The position numbers and the translations under genes were made by a program. From Bin87 sp965220105 (GTDB lineage: Bacteria; Chloroflexota; Dehalococcoidia; Lucifugimonadales; UBA3495): a stretch of DNA of 64,000 bases. The notes beneath the pieces are model-generated. The model was not told the origin of the DNA. It worked only from the letters and a program-made list of their open reading frames with translations, and searched no databases. The stretch spans positions 2,728,001 through 2,792,000 of the forward strand of contig OZ244811.1 in NCBI GenBank assembly GCA_965220105.1. The letters are read 5' to 3'. Shown here piece after piece: positions 32,505 through 42,457 of this stretch; within the stretch, counting starts at the first letter, position 1; every line of letters begins with the position of its first letter.

Positions 32505-34724
32505 ATGAAGCTAACCCGCCGCAATTTCCTTGCCTGGGCCGGCATCGCCGCCACCGGTGCAATTGCCTGCGACCTGTTCGACGACGAGCTGCGGGTGCAG
32601 AGCCCGGTGGATATCCCGGAAGACCTGGTGCGGGGCCGCGACAACTGGTACGCCACCTACGACAGTTCCGTACCGGGCGGTCAGGGCATCCTGGTGCGAG
32701 TGATGGAAGGTCGGGCCAAGAAAGTGCGCGGCAATCCCCGGTTCCCCACCAACCGGGGCAAGCAGTCGCCCGCCGCCGACGCCCTGCTTCAGTCGCTGTA
32801 TCATCCCGACCGCATCGCCGGCCCGATGTTGCGGAACGGCCCCCGGGGCGCCGGCCTGTTCCGACCCATCAGCTGGGAGGAAGCGCTCAATCGCCTCAAC
32901 GCCGCGCTGGACGAGCGGGGCGACGGGATGCTCCTGATAACCGAGCCCCGCAATGGAGCGTTCTCCGGCATCTGCACGGAGTTCGCCAATGCCTTCGGTG
33001 GGCAACACCTGGCCTTCGACGCCACCGACGACTCCGCCTATCGCCAGGCCGTTCAGGACGTCATCGGCAGCGGCGCGCTCCCCTACCACGACATTGCCAA
33101 CGCCGAGACGCTGGTGAGCTTCGGCAGCGATTTCCTGTCAACCTGGGGAGCTCCCACCACCTACTCCGTGGGTTACGGTGCGTTCCGTTCCGGCGAACAC
33201 CGTGGCCGGCACGTCCATTTCGACCCGCGCTATTCTCTAACCGCCGCCAACGCCGACAAGTGGTTGCCCATCGCTCCTGGTTCCGAGGGCTACGCCGCCC
33301 TGGCCCTGGCGTGGTCGCTCATCGAATCAGGCGCCGCTGAGGGTGACGTCGACGGGCTCACCGGCGGGCGGGGCGCCGATGCGCTGAACAACTTCCGGCC
33401 CGACAACGTGGCCGCCGTGCTCCAAATACCCGACGCGGCGTTGGGCGGCGACACGATAGCCCAGTTCTTTGAATACCTGGCGAGCAAGGTGGCCCACGGC
33501 GGCCTGGCCATCGGCGGGGGCGGTTCGGCCGGCGCGTACAGCAACGGCAAGTTCAACGCCGACGCGGTACTGGCGCTCAATCACGTGCTGGGCAACGTTG
33601 GCAACGTCGGTGGACTCCTGGTCAACGCTGCCGCCGACGCCGGTTCGCCGCAGATCGGCACGCTCAACGACTGGCGGCGCGCTGCCGCCGACATCGCCAA
33701 CGGAACCACCCGCCTGGTGATCGTTCACAACGCCGACCCGGTATACGGCCTTCCTGCCGGCGTGGGATTCGCCGGCGCGTTGAACAACGAGAACGTGGCG
33801 GTCATCAGTTCCTCCTGCTTTATTGACGAAACCACGGCGATGGCTGACCTGCTGATTCCCGACCGCGCCGCGCTGGAAGACTGGGGGTTTGATATCCCCG
33901 AGCCATCGCCAGGGCACGCCGTCTACGCCGTGCAGCAGCCGGTGGTGAACCCGCTGGCCGACCTGGACCCCCGCAGCTTCGCCGACGTAATGCTCAGCGC
34001 CGCCAGCGACCTGGGCCGCGCCCTGTCCTGGGAGAGCTACGAAGAGGCCGTGCGGGCCGCCATCGCCGACGCCGGCGCCGATTTCGGCGAGGCGCTGCGC
34101 AACGGCGGCGTCTGGAACCCGGGCAGCGCCCCCGCAACGCCGTCGCCGCAGCGCGGGCTCCTCGCGGACATCGCGGGTCGCGCCGCTCCGGCTGACGTCG
34201 TTGGCTCCGGCGAATTCCAGCTGATGCCCTATCGCCATCACACCATACTGGACGGGCGCAACGCCCATCTGCCCTGGGCGCAAAGCACACCGGACCCGCT
34301 GACCACCGTGACCTGGCAAACCTGGGTTGACATCAATGAACAACAGGGCCGCAGCATGGGTCTGCGCGAGGGAGACGTAGTGAACATCACCACGTCGGCC
34401 GGCAGCATCTCGGCGCTGGTGTACCTGAATCCTGGCGCGCCTCCCGGAATCGCCGCGGTGCCCATGGGCGGTGGTCGGCATTCCGGATCGGAGTATGCAA
34501 CGGGTCGGGATGACCGCGAGAGCAGTAACGTAATGTCCATCCTGGCCGTGGCCGAAGTCAACGGCACGGGCGGCCTGGCCTGGAGCGGCAACCGTTGTTC
34601 CATCACTCCCGCCGGCGACAGCATGGCCGTGTCCAAGCTGGAGGGCGACTACACCAGTCGTGAGGTCGGCGAACATTCCGCCGAGCAGGTTTTCAAGAGC
34701 GTTTCCGAGGAGGACAATCACTAG
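32505..34724 (+). CDS. actB1: Alternative complex III molybdopterin-oxidoreductase-like subunit, ActB1
   Basis: 739 residues from ATG 32505. This start is chosen because TRRNFLAWAG right after it is a Tat signal, while the longer frame to 32391 overlaps actA. A lipobox-like AIAC follows. The body has the molybdopterin oxidoreductase fold, but there is no N-terminal cysteine cluster and no evident Mo-ligating Ser/Cys, as in ActB where the cofactor was lost. The domain is structural in the quinol:cytochrome c (or acceptor) oxidoreductase. Here it is separate from the Fe-S part. Confidence 0.88.
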   Translation: MKLTRRNFLAWAGIAATGAIACDLFDDELRVQSPVDIPEDLVRGRDNWYATYDSSVPGGQGILVRVMEGRAKKVRGNPRFPTNRGKQSPAADALLQSLYHPDRIAGPMLRNGPRGAGLFRPISWEEALNRLNAALDERGDGMLLITEPRNGAFSGICTEFANAFGGQHLAFDATDDSAYRQAVQDVIGSGALPYHDIANAETLVSFGSDFLSTWGAPTTYSVGYGAFRSGEHRGRHVHFDPRYSLTAANADKWLPIAPGSEGYAALALAWSLIESGAAEGDVDGLTGGRGADALNNFRPDNVAAVLQIPDAALGGDTIAQFFEYLASKVAHGGLAIGGGGSAGAYSNGKFNADAVLALNHVLGNVGNVGGLLVNAAADAGSPQIGTLNDWRRAAADIANGTTRLVIVHNADPVYGLPAGVGFAGALNNENVAVISSSCFIDETTAMADLLIPDRAALEDWGFDIPEPSPGHAVYAVQQPVVNPLADLDPRSFADVMLSAASDLGRALSWESYEEAVRAAIADAGADFGEALRNGGVWNPGSAPATPSPQRGLLADIAGRAAPADVVGSGEFQLMPYRHHTILDGRNAHLPWAQSTPDPLTTVTWQTWVDINEQQGRSMGLREGDVVNITTSAGSISALVYLNPGAPPGIAAVPMGGGRHSGSEYATGRDDRESSNVMSILAVAEVNGTGGLAWSGNRCSITPAGDSMAVSKLEGDYTSREVGEHSAEQVFKSVSEEDNH

Positions 34725-34767
34725 CGAGAGCGCGGTGTGCGCTGCTCCCAGCAGGTGACGACATAAA

Positions 34768-35553
34768 ATGCCAAACGCCCAATTCGATCACAAGTGGGGA
34801 ATGGTTGTGGACCTGGACAAATGCACGGGCTGCCAGGCCTGTGTCGTCGCGTGCCAGGCCGAGAACAACATCCCCATCAACACCAAGGACTATTTCCTGC
34901 AGCGTCGGGCCTACGAATGGATTCGCATCGAGCGATATTGGGAGGGCGAGTACCCAAACATCAAGGCGCGCTTCATGCCGGTGCTGTGCCAGCACTGCGA
35001 GAACGCGCCGTGCGAACCGGTGTGCCCGGTATACGCCACCTACCGCAACGAAGAAGGGCTGAACGTGCAAGTGTACAACCGCTGCGTTGGCACGCGTTAC
35101 TGCATCAACAACTGCCCTTACCAGGTGCGGATGTTCAACTTCTGGCACCCCAATTGGCCCAACCGCCTGGAAAACCAGCTGAACCCGGACGTCACGGTGC
35201 GATCGCGCGGGATCACCGAGAAGTGCACCTTCTGCGTGCAGCGGATCCGGCGGGCCGAGATCGAGGTGGAGGCCCGCGGCGGCGAGCGCCTGAACGACGA
35301 CCGCATCAACGGCGGCAACTATGACCCAGCCTGTGTGCAGGCCTGCCCGACCAATGCGTTGATGTTCGGCGACTTGGAAGACGCGGCCACCGCTATCAAG
35401 CCCTATTTTGACGACGTGAACGCCCATCCGGGGCACCACGAACCCGACCGGGAGACCCGGGGCTATCGTCTGCTGGAAGAGATGAACACTCGGCCCAGCG
35501 TCATCTATCTGAAGAAGATCGACCAGTATCCGCTCGACGGTCAGGCCCACTAG
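34768..35553 (+). CDS. actB2: Alternative complex III iron-sulfur subunit, ActB2
   Basis: 261 residues, ferredoxin-like with 15 cysteines in the classical pattern: CTGCQACVVAC, CQHCENAPCEPVC, CVGTRYCINNC, CTFC and ACVQAC. That count fits three [4Fe-4S] and one [3Fe-4S] cluster as in complex III of this type. It passes electrons between the NrfD-like quinol site and ActA. It has no export signal of its own and probably travels with the Tat-exported B1. The stop codon is 1 bp before the next start, so it is tightly coupled to the NrfD-like gene. Confidence 0.92.
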   Translation: MPNAQFDHKWGMVVDLDKCTGCQACVVACQAENNIPINTKDYFLQRRAYEWIRIERYWEGEYPNIKARFMPVLCQHCENAPCEPVCPVYATYRNEEGLNVQVYNRCVGTRYCINNCPYQVRMFNFWHPNWPNRLENQLNPDVTVRSRGITEKCTFCVQRIRRAEIEVEARGGERLNDDRINGGNYDPACVQACPTNALMFGDLEDAATAIKPYFDDVNAHPGHHEPDRETRGYRLLEEMNTRPSVIYLKKIDQYPLDGQAH

Positions 35554-35554
35554 A

Positions 35555-37003
35555 ATGGCTACCGATACGCAAACTCACGACGCCCACGAAAACGGCCCCT
35601 TCGGGCCGGAAATGTGGGTCATACCTGAACCCACGGGGTTGACTGCCGACGTGGTGGAGAAACAGCGTGCGCCAACAACGCTGTTCAACATCGTGCTTTA
35701 CGCCGGCGCCCTGCTGACCGTACTGGGTGTGGTGGGTTTCGTGTTGCGCCTCCTTGCCGACGGATTCTCAGACCATCGGGCCTGGGGGTTTTACGTCGCG
35801 GCCTTTGCCTTCGTGTTCACGCTGACGTCGTCGGCGCCGCTGGCCGCCTGCGCCTTCCGGTTCACCAAGAGCCACTGGCGGCGTCCGCTGTCCCGGGTGT
35901 CCGAGCTCTTTTCGCTGGTTAGCATCGTCAATATTCTGCTTTTTATCCCGGCGATAATCGCGTTGCCCGACATTGCCAACCCGCTGGGCGCCAGCAACGA
36001 GGCCCTGGACATTCGCCGCACCATCTGGTTCCGGGTGCCCTTTGGCGCACCGGAAGGATGGCTGCTGGCCGGCATGGTGGGGTTGGCGGTGGGCTCGCTG
36101 AGCATCCTGTGGCTGGCGGCCCGGCCCGACATGGCCCAGAGCCGCGCCCAGATGACCGGTTTTCGGGCGTCGCTGTACCGGACGCTGGCCGGCGGCTGGT
36201 ACGGCACCAAGCGGCAGTGGGAAATCCAGAAGGCCGGCCTGGCCCTGCTGGGCGCTTTCTACTTCATGCTGCTGGTGTTCATGCAGTTCATAGTGGTCAG
36301 CGAATTCGCCATGTCGATGATCCCGGGCTGGAAGGACTCCATTCTGCCGCCCTTCTACACGGTGATAAGTTTCCAGAGCGGGCTGGCGATCATCCTGGTA
36401 ACCGCCTACGCCATGAGGCGCTGGGGCGGGTATCGCGAGATCATCGGTCAAGCGCCCTTCTGGGCGGCGAGCAAGGTGCTGCTGGGTCTGACGCTCCTAC
36501 ACACCTACCACCTGTTCGCCTTCTTCATCACCTACTGGTACGGTCGGCTCGAAATCGAGCTGAACATACTGAACTACCTGATGTTCGATTCGTACCTGGG
36601 GATCTTCTGGGCACAGCTGTTCTTCACTTTCTTCATACCGTTCCCGATTCTGTTGTCCAACCATGCTCGACGCCTGGGTTGGGGCGCGCCACTGGCCGGA
36701 GTGTTCATCATCATCGGCCTGATGCTGTTCCACATCCGGATCTTCGCGGCGGCCTTTGCCTCATCCGATAGCGAGAGCCTGTACCACTTCTTCCTGCTGG
36801 CTCCGGTTCCCCGGGCCACCTTCCCCGACCTGTGGGACATCTTCCTCATCCTGGGCGCCTTCGGTATCGTGATGCTGGTGTTCCGCCTGGGCATGATGCT
36901 GCTCCCGCCGATTTCGGTCTGGGAGATGAAGGAAGGATCCATGTACCAGCGGGTTGATACGTTCATCCGCGGCCGGTACCTGGTGCTGGGCAAACCGGAG
37001 TAA
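35555..37003 (+). CDS. NrfD-like integral membrane subunit (ActF/ActC paralogue)
   Basis: 482 residues with about ten transmembrane helices and a polar N-terminus. The motif pair MSMIPGWKDSILPPFYTV and LLGLTLLHTYHLFAFFITYW matches the quinol-site helices of the NrfD/PsrC superfamily. A second NrfD-like gene (37134) follows and looks closer to ActC, so this one is probably the ActF-type paralogue even though it lies before rather than after ActD/ActE. It begins 1 bp after ActB2. Confidence 0.8.
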   Translation: MATDTQTHDAHENGPFGPEMWVIPEPTGLTADVVEKQRAPTTLFNIVLYAGALLTVLGVVGFVLRLLADGFSDHRAWGFYVAAFAFVFTLTSSAPLAACAFRFTKSHWRRPLSRVSELFSLVSIVNILLFIPAIIALPDIANPLGASNEALDIRRTIWFRVPFGAPEGWLLAGMVGLAVGSLSILWLAARPDMAQSRAQMTGFRASLYRTLAGGWYGTKRQWEIQKAGLALLGAFYFMLLVFMQFIVVSEFAMSMIPGWKDSILPPFYTVISFQSGLAIILVTAYAMRRWGGYREIIGQAPFWAASKVLLGLTLLHTYHLFAFFITYWYGRLEIELNILNYLMFDSYLGIFWAQLFFTFFIPFPILLSNHARRLGWGAPLAGVFIIIGLMLFHIRIFAAAFASSDSESLYHFFLLAPVPRATFPDLWDIFLILGAFGIVMLVFRLGMMLLPPISVWEMKEGSMYQRVDTFIRGRYLVLGKPE

Positions 37004-37010
37004 ACGATAT

Positions 37011-37049
37011 ACCCCTCACCTCAACCTTCTCCCCTCGCGGGAGAAGGCA
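37011..37049. repeat. CT/GA palindromic repeat
   Basis: CCCCTCACCTCAACC precedes a CTTCTCCC/GGGAGAAG hairpin. A second copy follows at 37078, so two members fill the gap inside the act cluster. Confidence 0.7.
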
Positions 37050-37077
37050 GACCGAATGACCAGATATCCACACAACA

Positions 37078-37114
37078 ACCCTCACCCCAACCCTCTCCCA
37101 CCAGGGGAGAGGGG
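37078..37114. repeat. CT/GA palindromic repeat
   Basis: ACCCTCACCCCAACC followed by CCTCTCCC-ACCA-GGGGAGAGG. It lies just 20 bp before the ActC start codon. Confidence 0.7.
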
Positions 37115-37133
37115 GAAGCAAGAGTAGAGCAAA

Positions 37134-38522
37134 ATGCAGGAAGGCAAAGTCCTACCCGCAGCGCAAGTTAACCGGGACCTGCTGCGGTCCATACTGGAAA
37201 CGCCGCGCTGGTTCTGGCCGGTGGTAACCCTGCTTGGCCTGGTGGTGCTGGCGGCGTCCATCACCATCGGCGTGATGATCGACCGGGGCCTGGGGATAAC
37301 CGGCCTGAACTACAAGGTGGTATGGGGCTTCTTCATCACCAACTTCGTGTTCTGGATTGGAATCAGCCACGCTGGCGTGATGCTCTCCGCCATCCTGCGC
37401 CTGGCCAAGGCAGAGTGGCGGCGGCCGGCCACCCGCGCCGCCGAGGTGCTGACCATCTTCTCGCTGATGACGGCCATGATCATGCCCATCATCCACACCG
37501 GGCGGCCCTGGCGCATCCTCTACTGGGCATTCCCCTATGACTTCGCCCGCGGCGTCTGGCCGAACATCCGCACGCCGCTGGTGTGGGACCCGTCCGCAAT
37601 TCTGACCTACCTGACGTCGTCCACCATGTTCGTCCTCATCGCGCTGGTGCCGGACTTTGCCGTGTTGCGCGACCGCACCACCGGCTGGCCCCACATCGTT
37701 TACAAGATGCTCGCAATGGGCTGGGAGGGCAACCCGCGACAGTGGAAGCTACAGATCATCGCCGGCGTGCTATTGTCGGCCTTGATCCTGCCGGTGTTCG
37801 TGTCCGTGCACTCCATCGTGTCCTGGGACTTCGGCATGGCCGTGGCCATCAAGTCCTGGCACAGCACGGTATTCGCGCCCTACTTCGTGGTCGGCGCCGT
37901 GCACTCTGGCGTGTCGGCAGTCGTGTTCGCCCTGATCCTGCTGCGCTGGGCCTACGGATGGCAGGACTACATCCGCCACGAGCACATTGACGCCCTGGGC
38001 CGCCTGCTCATCGTGGTGGCCACCGGATGGTTCTACTTCCTGGTCATGGAGATTGTCTTCGGCATCTACGGCCTGGAAAACGACGAACTGGCCGTGCGCG
38101 CCCTGCAATTCTTGCCCGGCGACGCCGGAGTGCCCTACAACATCTGGATGATCGTGTTCGTGGGCATCACCTACTTCCTGCCGGTGACACTGTGGCTGCC
38201 GCGAGCGTGGCGCCGCAATCTGTGGATAATGTCCATCGCCTGTATTTCGGTGAACGTGGGCATGTGGTTGGAACGCTACCTGCTGTTCGTCCCCGGTCAG
38301 GCCAACAAGCAATTCCAGACCTTCACCTGGAACGATTACATCCCGCAGCCGGCCGAGGCCATCATCGTGGGCGCTACCTTTGCCTTCGTTTCGATGCTGA
38401 TGCTGCTGTTCAGCCGGGTCTTCCCGCTGGTGCCACTATATGACATCAAGGAGGGAGAGATTCTGAGAACCGAAATGCAGGTGGGGCGGCGCACCGTGCC
38501 GGCCACCTTCCGAGAAGACTGA
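37134..38522 (+). CDS. actC: Alternative complex III NrfD-like quinol subunit, ActC
   Basis: 462 residues, about ten transmembrane helices. Family signatures are clear: GISHAGVMLSAILRL, RPWRILYWAFPYDFARGVWP, VHSIVSWDFGMAVAIKSWHS and YFVVGAVHSGVSAVVFALIL. ActC carries the quinol-binding site of the complex. It is separated from the first NrfD-like gene by two palindromic repeats, and a weak ribosome binding site precedes ATG 37134. ActD follows. Confidence 0.9.
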   Translation: MQEGKVLPAAQVNRDLLRSILETPRWFWPVVTLLGLVVLAASITIGVMIDRGLGITGLNYKVVWGFFITNFVFWIGISHAGVMLSAILRLAKAEWRRPATRAAEVLTIFSLMTAMIMPIIHTGRPWRILYWAFPYDFARGVWPNIRTPLVWDPSAILTYLTSSTMFVLIALVPDFAVLRDRTTGWPHIVYKMLAMGWEGNPRQWKLQIIAGVLLSALILPVFVSVHSIVSWDFGMAVAIKSWHSTVFAPYFVVGAVHSGVSAVVFALILLRWAYGWQDYIRHEHIDALGRLLIVVATGWFYFLVMEIVFGIYGLENDELAVRALQFLPGDAGVPYNIWMIVFVGITYFLPVTLWLPRAWRRNLWIMSIACISVNVGMWLERYLLFVPGQANKQFQTFTWNDYIPQPAEAIIVGATFAFVSMLMLLFSRVFPLVPLYDIKEGEILRTEMQVGRRTVPATFRED

Positions 38523-38595
38523 GCGCAAAGGGAAGTTTCAACGACGTCACCCCTGCAAAGTGGGACGCGTGATGACCAACGACAGGACGTAGACC

Positions 38596-39108
38596 ATGGC
38601 AAAGCAAGCAATTCTAGGGCTTTTCCAGGACGCTGAGTCCGCCGCCAACGCTGGCGACGAGCTGAAGACCGCCGGAATTGCCGACACCGAGTACGACTTC
38701 CTCACCGACTCCCCCTATCCGGAAGGGGCCTTCGGCGAGCGGGAGGAACGGCACCGCCTGTATCTGTACCCGTTCATCGGCGCGCTGCTGGGCCTCACGT
38801 CCGGAATCATGATTACCGCCATGACCCAGGTGGCGTACCCGCTGGTCACCGGAGGCAAGCCCATCCTGTCGCTGCCACCCATGGCCATCGTGTGCTACGA
38901 GGGCACCATGCTGGGCGCGATCCTGTTTACGGTCATCGGCATCGTCTTCGAATCCCGACTGCCCAAGCTAAAGATGGGCCTGTACGACAACCGTATTACC
39001 CAGGGATTGATCGGCCTGCTGGTGAACACCGAGCAGGAGCAGAGCCCCCAGGTAATGCAGATTATGAACAACGCTGGCGCGGTCGACGTAAAATCGGCGG
39101 ATGACTGA
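38596..39108 (+). CDS. actD: Alternative complex III subunit ActD (DUF3341)
   Basis: 170 residues. The N-terminal soluble domain (AILGLFQDAESAANAGDELK) and the two-helix membrane hairpin (FIGALLGLTSGIMITAMTQV; GAILFTVIGIVFESRLP) match DUF3341/ActD. It is a structural subunit without cofactors at the inner-membrane face. The start has AGGA upstream. It sits between ActC and ActE as in other alternative complex III operons. Confidence 0.9.
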   Translation: MAKQAILGLFQDAESAANAGDELKTAGIADTEYDFLTDSPYPEGAFGEREERHRLYLYPFIGALLGLTSGIMITAMTQVAYPLVTGGKPILSLPPMAIVCYEGTMLGAILFTVIGIVFESRLPKLKMGLYDNRITQGLIGLLVNTEQEQSPQVMQIMNNAGAVDVKSADD

Positions 39109-39199
39109 GGGTTTGCGATCCAACGTGGATTCACAGGATATGCAGGGTAGAAGGTCGTAAACCGGGCTGTTCCTGTCTGTGGATGTAGATTACTGAATT

Positions 39200-39760
39200 A
39201 TGCAAATCGAGACGAAACAGTTGATAAAGCGATTTACGCTGGCGTGGCGTCTGCCGCTTATTCTGGGCCTGCTGGCAACCGCGGGGTTACTGGCGGCCGG
39301 CTGCTCCCAGGGATCCTATCCGCTGGACATCTTCTACGAGATGCACTACCAGCCGTCCTACCGGGTGCACGAGCCGCCGCGGTTGAGCCCGCCGGCATCG
39401 GCCATGCCCTGGTACGGTTCGACGCCGCCGCAGCCCACTTCCTTCGCCGGTTCGGGCCGGCATATCTTCGAAGTCAACTGCGTCATGTGCCATGGACCCA
39501 GCGGGCAGGGCGACGGGCCGGTGCTCGCCCGGATGGCTGTCGATTACGGCTATATCACCACCGATGCGCCTCTGCTCAACCCTATCCTGACCTCCGAGGC
39601 CGCCACCGGTCTGGGGCGGGATGAATTGCGCGGTGTTTTGACCGGCGGCGTCAACATCATGCCCAATTTCTCCAAGCTGCTCACCGAAGACCAGATTGAA
39701 CTGGTACTGGACTACGTACAGGGCTGCATCCAGCAGGGTGACCAGTCGGCGTGCGACTAG
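39200..39760 (+). CDS. actE: Monoheme cytochrome c lipoprotein, ActE
   Basis: 186 residues. Signal peptide with lipobox LLAAGC, then one heme motif CVMCHGPSGQGDGP and a C-terminal Met ligand candidate in GVNIMPNFSKLL. This is the ActE pattern: a lipid-anchored cytochrome that takes electrons out of the complex. It is the last act gene; the ccm genes follow after a 122-bp gap on the same strand. Confidence 0.9.
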   Translation: MQIETKQLIKRFTLAWRLPLILGLLATAGLLAAGCSQGSYPLDIFYEMHYQPSYRVHEPPRLSPPASAMPWYGSTPPQPTSFAGSGRHIFEVNCVMCHGPSGQGDGPVLARMAVDYGYITTDAPLLNPILTSEAATGLGRDELRGVLTGGVNIMPNFSKLLTEDQIELVLDYVQGCIQQGDQSACD

Positions 39761-39882
39761 CAATGGCCGTGGCGTTGGCCGCAGGCCGGGTGTGATATGG
39801 TATTGGAAAGGCGCGAGCCCGACCAAGCTGAAACCTTCCCAGCGTACCGAGGCGTTCCGTTACATCAACGTTCCCCTGGTTT

Positions 39883-40458
39883 ATGAACCGAATCATTAGC
39901 ATCGCCGGCGTCGTGTGCGCCGGCGTATTTGTTGCCGTTGCGATCGGGGTCGGGATGCTGGCGTCCGTCGGGACCGTGTCGGCCCAATCGGGCGGCGCTG
40001 ACGCCGGAGGCCAGACCGGAGCCTACGTTGAGGCGGAGGCCCAGGCCATCGACCGGATGCTCATGTGTCCGGTGTGCCCGGCGGAAAGCATCGACCAGGC
40101 CCAAGTTCCATTGGCCCGCCAGATGCGCGCCCAGGTGCGGCAATTGCTGTCAGAGGGCGCGAGTCGTGATGATGTTCTGGCGTGGTTTCGTGACCGCTAC
40201 GGCCCGGGTATCGTCGCCGAGCCGCCCCGTTCCGGTTTCAATCTGATTGCTTGGATCGTTCCGGCGGTGGCCGTAGTGGGCGGGCTGGCGGGAGGGCTGA
40301 TCGCCCTGCGCGCCATGCGCCGTGACACGGACCTCTCGGGTGTTGCAGTTGCCGGCGACGACGACCTGCAACCCTACCTGGCCGCCGTAGACCGCGACAT
40401 CGCCAATGATTCGGACTGCTCCCGGGATGGCAACGATGGGGATGGCAACCATGGCTGA
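39883..40458 (+). CDS. ccmH: Cytochrome c maturation protein CcmH (thiol oxidoreductase/heme-lyase subunit)
   Basis: 191 residues. Signal sequence, then the CcmH motif MCPVCPAESIDQAQVPLARQ with the CxxC thiol pair that keeps apocytochrome cysteines reduced, and a C-terminal transmembrane helix (LIAWIVPAVAVVGGLAGGLI). A polar tail follows. It should act outside the membrane with CcmF to attach heme to ActA and ActE. Its stop overlaps the chosen ccmF start by 8 bp. Confidence 0.88.
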   Translation: MNRIISIAGVVCAGVFVAVAIGVGMLASVGTVSAQSGGADAGGQTGAYVEAEAQAIDRMLMCPVCPAESIDQAQVPLARQMRAQVRQLLSEGASRDDVLAWFRDRYGPGIVAEPPRSGFNLIAWIVPAVAVVGGLAGGLIALRAMRRDTDLSGVAVAGDDDLQPYLAAVDRDIANDSDCSRDGNDGDGNHG

Positions 40459-42436
40459 CCTGGGAGCTTCTGCCCTCTGGATTGCGCTGGCGTTGGCAAC
40501 TTACGCCGTGGCGGCGTCGGTGGCGGGCCAGTTGCGGGGTGCGCCGGCCCTGGTGGACAGCGGTCGGAAGGCAAGTTACGCACTGGTCCTGGCGCTGCTG
40601 GTGGCCACGTTGTCGCTGGTGCAGTCCTTCATCACCCGCGACTTCTCGGTGGCCTACGTGGCGGCCCACAGCAGCGTGGCCATGCCCAATATTTACACCT
40701 GGGTGGCATTCTACGCCGGCAACGAGGGTTCGCTGCTCTATATCGCCTTCGCCCTGTCGGTGATGGCGGCGCTGGCCATCCGGTTGGCGCCGGCGGCGAC
40801 CCGGCCCACGCTGGCGTGGACGGTAGCCATCCTGATGTTCATCGAGGTATTCTTCCTCGCCGTGATGGGTTTCATGGCCAACCCCTTTCAACGGCTGCCC
40901 TTCCCGGTGCCCGATGGCCAGGGAATCAACCCGCTGCTGACCCACTTCGGCATGTTCTTCCACCCGCCGGCGCTGATGGCGGGCCTGGTGGGCATCAGCA
41001 TTCCCTTTGCCTTCTCGCTGGGCGGACTCATCGGCGGGCGCGGCGGTGACGAGTGGATCGACGCCGGGCGCGCCTGGGGCGTGGGCATCTGGGCGGTGCT
41101 GGCAACTGGGCTGTTGCTGGGCTCCTGGTGGGCCTACACCATCCTGGGTTGGGGCGGATTCTGGTTCTGGGATCCGGTGGAGAACGCCGCCTTCATGCCC
41201 TGGATTGCACTGACTGCTTTCGTCCACTCCATCATGGTGCAGAAACGGCGGGGCATGTTCCGCATGTGGAACATCGTGCTGATCGACGTGGCGTTTGCGC
41301 TGGCGCTGTACGGCATGTTTATGAATCGGGGCGGGCCGGTGCCGTCGGTGCATTCCTTCGGGGCGTCCTCGTTGGGCTGGGTCTTTCTGTTGTTCCTCGC
41401 GGTCGGGGTCGTAGCGCCCCTGGCCGTATTCTTCTGGCGATACGACATCATGCGAAGCGCCCGGCGGCTGGATTCATTGCTGTCCCGCGAGGCGGCCTTC
41501 CTGCTCAACAACCTGCTCCTTCTTGGAATAGCCTTTGCCACCCTTTGGGGTACGGTGTATCCGTTGCTGTCCCGGTTGTTCGCCGACCAGGAAATCACCG
41601 TGGCGCGTCCTTTCTACGACCAGGTGAACGGCCCGCTGATGCTGGCGCTGGTGCTGCTGATGGGCGTGGGCCCCCTGCTGCCCTGGCGGACCGCCAATCT
41701 CCAATCCCTGCGCCGCGCCTTAACGGTTCCCGGGATCGCCGCAGCGGCAACGGTCGTGGTCCTGGTAATCCTGGGCGTCCGGCAACCCTACGCGGTCATC
41801 GGGTTCGGTTTGTGCGCGCTGGTGGCAGCCGGAATCGGGGCCGAGTGGGTGCGTGGCGTGATCGCCCGGCAGCGCAGCGTCGGCGACAACGCGGTAGTCG
41901 GGTTTGCGAGATTGATAACCGCCAACCGGCCCCGATATGGCGGTTACATCGTGCACCTGGCCGTGGTGATGGTTGCCCTGGGAGTGGTCGGCCAGTCCTT
42001 CTACGGCGTGCAGCGGGATGTGGTGCTGTCGCCGGGCGAGGAGGTGGTCGTCGGCGACTACCGCATGGTTTATGTGGACACGACGACACTGGCCTTCTCC
42101 GACCGCACGGAATTTCGCTCCACCATCGAAGTGTACCGAAACGAACGTCCCCTGGGCGTGATGGAACCTCGGCGCACTTTCCACCCCGACCACAACATGG
42201 CGTCCACACTCGCCGCCATCCGCTCCACGCCGGCAGAGGATTTCTACGTGGTGCCCAGCGAGAACATGGCGGGGGGCGAGGTTGGGTTCCGCATCCTGGT
42301 GAACCCCCTGGTTTGGTGGATGTGGGTGGCCGGCGGCGTGACCATCGTTGGCACGGTGGTTGCGTTGTGGCCGAGCCGGGCGCCGGCCCGTCGGCCCGTG
42401 GTCGCGCCGACAACAACCACCGCCGTTGCAGACTAA
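40451..42436 (+). CDS. ccmF: Cytochrome c heme lyase subunit CcmF
   Basis: 661 residues, about 15 transmembrane helices. The WWD heme-handling motif is GWGGFWFWDPVENAAFMPW, and HPPALMAGLVG and FVHSIMVQKRRGMFRMWN are conserved CcmF regions. It ligates heme to CxxCH motifs. ATG 40451 is picked because it is coupled to the ccmH stop; ATGs 40436 and 40442 are also possible. CcmA-E are not in the window, so delivery of heme must be encoded elsewhere. Confidence 0.93.
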   Translation: MADLGASALWIALALATYAVAASVAGQLRGAPALVDSGRKASYALVLALLVATLSLVQSFITRDFSVAYVAAHSSVAMPNIYTWVAFYAGNEGSLLYIAFALSVMAALAIRLAPAATRPTLAWTVAILMFIEVFFLAVMGFMANPFQRLPFPVPDGQGINPLLTHFGMFFHPPALMAGLVGISIPFAFSLGGLIGGRGGDEWIDAGRAWGVGIWAVLATGLLLGSWWAYTILGWGGFWFWDPVENAAFMPWIALTAFVHSIMVQKRRGMFRMWNIVLIDVAFALALYGMFMNRGGPVPSVHSFGASSLGWVFLLFLAVGVVAPLAVFFWRYDIMRSARRLDSLLSREAAFLLNNLLLLGIAFATLWGTVYPLLSRLFADQEITVARPFYDQVNGPLMLALVLLMGVGPLLPWRTANLQSLRRALTVPGIAAAATVVVLVILGVRQPYAVIGFGLCALVAAGIGAEWVRGVIARQRSVGDNAVVGFARLITANRPRYGGYIVHLAVVMVALGVVGQSFYGVQRDVVLSPGEEVVVGDYRMVYVDTTTLAFSDRTEFRSTIEVYRNERPLGVMEPRRTFHPDHNMASTLAAIRSTPAEDFYVVPSENMAGGEVGFRILVNPLVWWMWVAGGVTIVGTVVALWPSRAPARRPVVAPTTTTAVAD

Positions 42437-42457
42437 CGGCCCAGGGAGACCGGACGG

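Noticed and set aside
37011..37130. CRISPR-like paired repeats
   Set aside because: Only two copies, unequal arms, no spacers of regular size and no cas genes.
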